Source of the DNA: Opitutia bacterium Tous-C10FEB
GTDB lineage: Bacteria > Verrucomicrobiota > Verrucomicrobiia > Opitutales > Opitutaceae
Assembly: GCA_002304425.1 (NCBI GenBank)
Contig: NEUY01000004.1
Location: forward strand, 1-40,328
DNA length: 40,328 bases
Direction of reading: 5' to 3'
In this document: positions 36,905 to 40,328 of the stretch, piece after piece
How the letters are laid out: the number at the start of each line of letters is the position of its first letter
Position numbering within the stretch: position 1 is the stretch's first letter
Translations under genes and position numbers: made by a program
The notes under the pieces: model-generated
Databases searched by the model: none
Seen by the model: only the letters and a program-made list of their open reading frames with translations
Told to the model about the DNA's origin: nothing

Positions 36905-37741
36905 GTGCTTCCAAAACGCTTCGATCAGGTTAGTCCGTTTGTCACCTTGGGGATTATTTTGCTCACGTGGCTGCTGCTGCCATTTGTTTTCAAAACGTTC
37001 ACGCGGGCCACTTTTTTTGAGATTCAAGCACCCCTGACGGTCGCTGATTCTTACGCCCACGATCTGCAGGATTTTTGGTCCAACCGCCTGCGTTCTAAAG
37101 ATGAGCTCCTCCAAGCTGGTCGTGACCTGGCGGGGCTAGTGGCCAAATATGATTTTAGTGTGCAGCAAAACCAACAGTTGGAGGCCGACATCCTGCGCTT
37201 AGAAAATCTGCTTAATCTTCCGCCGCTGCCCGCCTTTCGACTGGAGCCGGCCCGCGTCGCGCAACGCGATTTCTCTGGCTGGTGGCAGCGCTTCACCATT
37301 CGCAAGGGACAAAATTTCGGCCTAACCGTGGGCGCCCCGGTGGTCTTCTCCGGGGGCGTAGTCGGACGCATCACGGAGGTTCATCGCTATACTGCGGTTG
37401 TGGATCTGGTCACCAGTCCAACGTTTCGCCTCGCCGCCAGTGTTGCCGGCGACAATCGCCCCATCAGCTATCAAGGCGGTCTAAACGATTCATTCAAAGC
37501 CCCCCGGGGCACGGTGGAATTTGTTCCTCTTGAATTCACCGCGGCGCGAAATGCTCCGCGCCGACTGGTGACCTCTGGCCTTGGCGGTATTTTTCCCGCC
37601 GGGCTTTCGATTGGTGAGATCCTCAACCTCGAGCTGAGTGCGGACGGGCTATTTAAAGCCGGCGACGTGCAGCTTGATGAGCGCATTGGCACGCTCACGG
37701 AAGTTACCGTACTTGTGCCGCTAAACCCCGAGGAACTTTAA
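36905..37741 (+). CDS. mreC: Rod shape-determining protein MreC
   Basis: 278 residues from GTG 36905, 42 bp after mreB. One N-terminal membrane anchor (VTLGIILLTWLLLPFVFKTF, about 12-31), a coiled coil (about 55-105, ending in QQLEADILRLENLLNLP), then the MreC beta domain with RKGQNFGLTVGAPVVFSGGVVGRITEVHRYTAVV and GDNRPISYQGG. It links the MreB filaments to the periplasmic wall enzymes. The domain order is normal. The palindrome just upstream could influence its expression relative to mreB. Confidence 0.92.
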   Translation: MLPKRFDQVSPFVTLGIILLTWLLLPFVFKTFTRATFFEIQAPLTVADSYAHDLQDFWSNRLRSKDELLQAGRDLAGLVAKYDFSVQQNQQLEADILRLENLLNLPPLPAFRLEPARVAQRDFSGWWQRFTIRKGQNFGLTVGAPVVFSGGVVGRITEVHRYTAVVDLVTSPTFRLAASVAGDNRPISYQGGLNDSFKAPRGTVEFVPLEFTAARNAPRRLVTSGLGGIFPAGLSIGEILNLELSADGLFKAGDVQLDERIGTLTEVTVLVPLNPEEL

Positions 37742-37814
37742 AATGATTTTGCGCGGTGCCTGCCTCATCCGACGGTGCGTAATTAGCTGCCGGACTTTAC
37801 GAACCTAATCACCC

Positions 37815-38348
37815 ATGCGCCGCTACGATTCCCGCTGGCTGCTGGTGGTATCAGCCAACCTAGTCCTAGCCTGGCTGACTGGCTTGGCCAATCACTACCT
37901 CGCGCCCCTGTCGCTGCATTTGTACATTGCTGGGCTCTTCGTCGTGTTCGCGGGACTGCGGGTAGATCCCAAGCAGGGCTTGATCGCCATTTTACTGACG
38001 GGGCTCCTCCTCGACGCCACCATTCCGGTACCTTTTGGCACGCACTTGGTACTCCTCGGACTGATTCATGCCACGCTGCTCTATGGTCGTCGCCGATTCC
38101 CCCGCGAAGGGTCGATCTTTGGTATCGTCGTGGCACAATTTGCTAACCTTTTTCTTTTCATCAGCCTCTCATTTCTGCTGGTGAGCGAGCATCCTCGTCC
38201 CGGCGAGGCCTGGTTGCGCATCTTTGTCGACCTCATCGTTTCACAAATAATTATTCTGCTCATCACGCCTTGGTTCTTAGCTCTACAAAGCCGAGTATTT
38301 GAAAAAATGCACATTCACCCTGAGACGGGGCGCGCGCTGGCGCGCTGA
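37815..38348 (+). CDS. mreD: Rod shape-determining protein MreD
   Basis: 177 residues with five or six membrane helices (for example WLLVVSANLVLAWLTG, LHLYIAGLFVVFAGL, GLIAILLTGLLLDATIP, LVLLGLIHATLLYG and DLIVSQIIILLITPWFLAL). The LLTGLLLDATIPVPFGTHLV segment is the most MreD-like part (LLxGLLxDxxxxxpfG). MreD sequences diverge strongly, so the call rests on this motif, the topology and the position between mreC and the PBP2 gene. It is part of the elongasome in the cytoplasmic membrane. Confidence 0.82.
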   Translation: MRRYDSRWLLVVSANLVLAWLTGLANHYLAPLSLHLYIAGLFVVFAGLRVDPKQGLIAILLTGLLLDATIPVPFGTHLVLLGLIHATLLYGRRRFPREGSIFGIVVAQFANLFLFISLSFLLVSEHPRPGEAWLRIFVDLIVSQIIILLITPWFLALQSRVFEKMHIHPETGRALAR

Positions 38349-38368
38349 GGCCCCCTGTTTTTTCACCC

Positions 38369-40282
38369 GTGAGCCGACTCATCGAAACTCATCACACGCG
38401 CAATCCACGTCTCTGGGTTTTTTATGCCGCGGTAGCGGGGCTCTTGCTCGTGCTGATCAGCGGACTCGTTTACCGCCAGCTCATAAAATCGCATCTCTAC
38501 AGCGGCAAAGAGCGCCTGCAAAACTTGCGGCGAGTGGTGGTCCCCGGTCCGCGCGGCTATATCTATGATCGTGATGGCAAGATCATGGTTGGCAATCGTC
38601 CGCGTTTTTCGGTCGTACTTAATTTGGCTGAATTGCGGGGCGAATTTAGAGCCGAGTATCGAAAAATTAAAAATAATTATCTCTCACTCGCGATTACCGA
38701 GCGACCTAATACCGATCAACTAGCGCGGATTGCGCGCGCCACTGTTGCCCAACGCTATCTCGATACGATTAATTTTATTCTCGGCCGGCATGAGACGGTC
38801 CGCTCCACCGATCTCACGCAACACATCAACCAGACCCTCCTGTTGCCCTACGTGTTGCTTAACGATCTCGCCCCCGAAGAGTACGCTCGGTTAATTGAAC
38901 GCCTGCCGGTTAATTCTCCGCTCCAAGTCTACACCGCCAGCACGCGCGACTATCCGTATGGGGCCGCCGCCGCTCACACCCTCGGTTATACGGGGAGCAA
39001 CAACGATCCCGCCGTCGAAGATTTTGAGGGGGCTGACTTGCTCACTTTCAAGATGAAGGGTTCCGTCGGCCGTAGCGGTTTGGAGAAAATTTTCGACGAG
39101 CAACTGCAAGGAGAAACCGGAGGCGCCATTTATCTCGTCGATCCGGCTGGTTACAAAGTGGAGCACCCCATCAGCAAGCGCCTGCAGCAACGGCGCCCCG
39201 TGCAAGGTCACAACATCGCGACCAGCCTCGACCTGGAACTCCAACTCGCGGCGGAGACGGCGATGTCCGGTCGCACCGGCGCCGCCGTTGCTCTCGATGT
39301 TCGTACGGGCGAAGTACTCGTACTCGCCTCACTCCCCAGCTATGATCTCAATACCCGCGTCCCGATTCTCAACCCTGAACAGGATTTAGAAAAATCAGGA
39401 GTCTGGCTCAATCGGGCGATCCAAGGACAATACCCCCCCGGCTCTACGTTCAAAATTCTTACCGCCACCGCTGGGTTGCGTAGTGGCGCGATCGAACGGG
39501 ACCGTTCGCGCGTGCTCTGTCCGGGATTTTATCTGGTCGGTGATCGGCGTTTTGTCTGTGACGCCCGCAATGGCCACGGCGAACGCAGTCTGGTCGGAGC
39601 GATTCGCGATTCCTGCAATGTGTTTTTTTATAAATATGGTCTCGAGACCGGCCCCGATTTAATCGCGGCCGAGGCTAATCGTTTTGGCTTTGACCATAAA
39701 ACGGGGATCGAGCTGCCGTTTGAATACGCGACGCCCCATGTCGCTAGCCCGACCTGGAAACTTGCGACGCTGAAGGAACGCTGGATGCCAGGTGATACCG
39801 CCAACACCGCCATTGGCCAAGGTGATACGCTCGTTACCCCCTTGCAGGTCGCCTGCATGGTCGCCTCTTTTGCTCGTGGAGAAACCGAAACCAAGCCGAC
39901 CCTGCTCCACGATCCGCAGCGGCCCGCGCAACACTCCCCCGCCATTGGTCTCGCCGCAGCAGATTATCAGGCAATTGTGGATGGGATGGAACAGTGCGCC
40001 CAAATAGGCACGGGCCGTCTAGCCCACGTCGACGGCCTACGCATGGCGAATAAAACGGGCACGGCGCAAAAGGGCCGAATCGATCTCGCTTGGATGGTGG
40101 CCTTCGCCCCGATTGATAACCCCCAGATTGCCATCGCGGTGGTTATGGAGGGGACCGAACCAGGTGTTGATTACCACGGTGGCACTTATGCGGCCCCAGT
40201 GGTCAAAGCGATTCTCGAAGCTTGGAAAAAGAAAAGCGAACGGGCCCCAACTGCACCCGCGGTCAATTTTAAGGTAGAGTAA
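38369..40282 (+). CDS. mrdA: Penicillin-binding protein 2 (elongasome transpeptidase)
   Basis: 637 residues from GTG 38369, 20 bp after mreD. One membrane anchor (LWVFYAAVAGLLLVLISGLVY, about 15-35) precedes the PBP dimerisation domain (about 50-270, RRVVVPGPRGYIYDRDGKIM). The transpeptidase domain follows, with Ser359-x-x-Lys362 (PPGSTFK), Ser415-Cys-Asn (RDSCNVFF) and Lys562-Thr-Gly (NKTGTAQKG). All three active-site motifs are intact. It cross-links peptidoglycan for lateral growth together with RodA, which is not inside the window but could follow directly. A class B monofunctional PBP of typical length. Confidence 0.95.
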   Translation: MSRLIETHHTRNPRLWVFYAAVAGLLLVLISGLVYRQLIKSHLYSGKERLQNLRRVVVPGPRGYIYDRDGKIMVGNRPRFSVVLNLAELRGEFRAEYRKIKNNYLSLAITERPNTDQLARIARATVAQRYLDTINFILGRHETVRSTDLTQHINQTLLLPYVLLNDLAPEEYARLIERLPVNSPLQVYTASTRDYPYGAAAAHTLGYTGSNNDPAVEDFEGADLLTFKMKGSVGRSGLEKIFDEQLQGETGGAIYLVDPAGYKVEHPISKRLQQRRPVQGHNIATSLDLELQLAAETAMSGRTGAAVALDVRTGEVLVLASLPSYDLNTRVPILNPEQDLEKSGVWLNRAIQGQYPPGSTFKILTATAGLRSGAIERDRSRVLCPGFYLVGDRRFVCDARNGHGERSLVGAIRDSCNVFFYKYGLETGPDLIAAEANRFGFDHKTGIELPFEYATPHVASPTWKLATLKERWMPGDTANTAIGQGDTLVTPLQVACMVASFARGETETKPTLLHDPQRPAQHSPAIGLAAADYQAIVDGMEQCAQIGTGRLAHVDGLRMANKTGTAQKGRIDLAWMVAFAPIDNPQIAIAVVMEGTEPGVDYHGGTYAAPVVKAILEAWKKKSERAPTAPAVNFKVE

Positions 40283-40328
40283 TCAGCAAGGGCGGCCGCG
40301 TCGTCGCGCGATTTTAGCCCGCCGAAAC

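Overview
The window is about 40 kb of a moderately GC-rich bacterial chromosome. The gene content points to the PVC superphylum and most likely Verrucomicrobiota, perhaps an Opitutales/Opitutaceae-type organism; this is inferred from sequence character only. The main markers are a 1150-residue PVC-type dehydrogenase (beta-propeller, HEAT repeats and a CxxCH haem site in one chain), a PTS-EIIA/diadenylate cyclase fusion, and a run of sugar isomerase/epimerase and Gfo/Idh/MocA genes. There are no phage genes, insertion sequences or CRISPR arrays.

Layout. 1-960: the 3' end of a SASA-type esterase gene and a small secreted coiled-coil protein. 973-6548 (minus): an RlmI-like rRNA methyltransferase, ribosomal protein S1 with a clear terminator and a structured leader, and a putrescine module (aguB-aguA, TAATG overlap) followed by a lipoprotein gene. 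6673-8328: an orphan OmpR-type response regulator and a stand-alone 5'-3' exonuclease. 8386-15431: a carbohydrate-catabolic block. Its minus-strand part has a Gfo/Idh/MocA oxidoreductase, three unlike TIM-barrel isomerases (one exported) and a 3-hydroxyacyl-CoA-dehydrogenase-like enzyme. Its divergent plus-strand part has an HTH-like/metallo-beta-lactamase fusion and a beta-hydroxyacid dehydrogenase. 15745-19197: the large secreted haem dehydrogenase. 19247-22760 (minus): tRNA-Glu(CTC), ndk, photolyase and glycogen synthase. 22857-25680: RNase R and a DUF5069-like protein.

25.7-27.2 kb is a decayed, gene-poor patch. It holds the recognisable C-terminal remnant of a xanthine-dehydrogenase-family molybdopterin subunit (stops plus a frameshift), a small membrane protein and about 430 bp with no recognisable gene. 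27.3-31.2 kb contains rpmG, the EIIA/pyruvate-kinase-C-like/diadenylate cyclase protein, an isolated nuoA, a SOUL haem-binding protein and a secreted DUF362-like protein. 31412-40282 is a long plus-strand housekeeping run: dnaG, rpoD, tatA, mreB, mreC, mreD and mrdA (PBP2), covering replication priming, the primary sigma factor, Tat export and the rod-shape complex.

The most noteworthy item is the EIIA/PYK-C/DAC fusion, a candidate link between PTS-type phosphorylation and c-di-AMP synthesis. Next come the HTH-MBL fusion, the molybdo-enzyme pseudogene, a perfect 20-bp palindrome overlapping the mreB stop, and the mixed cytoplasmic/exported sugar-acid gene block.
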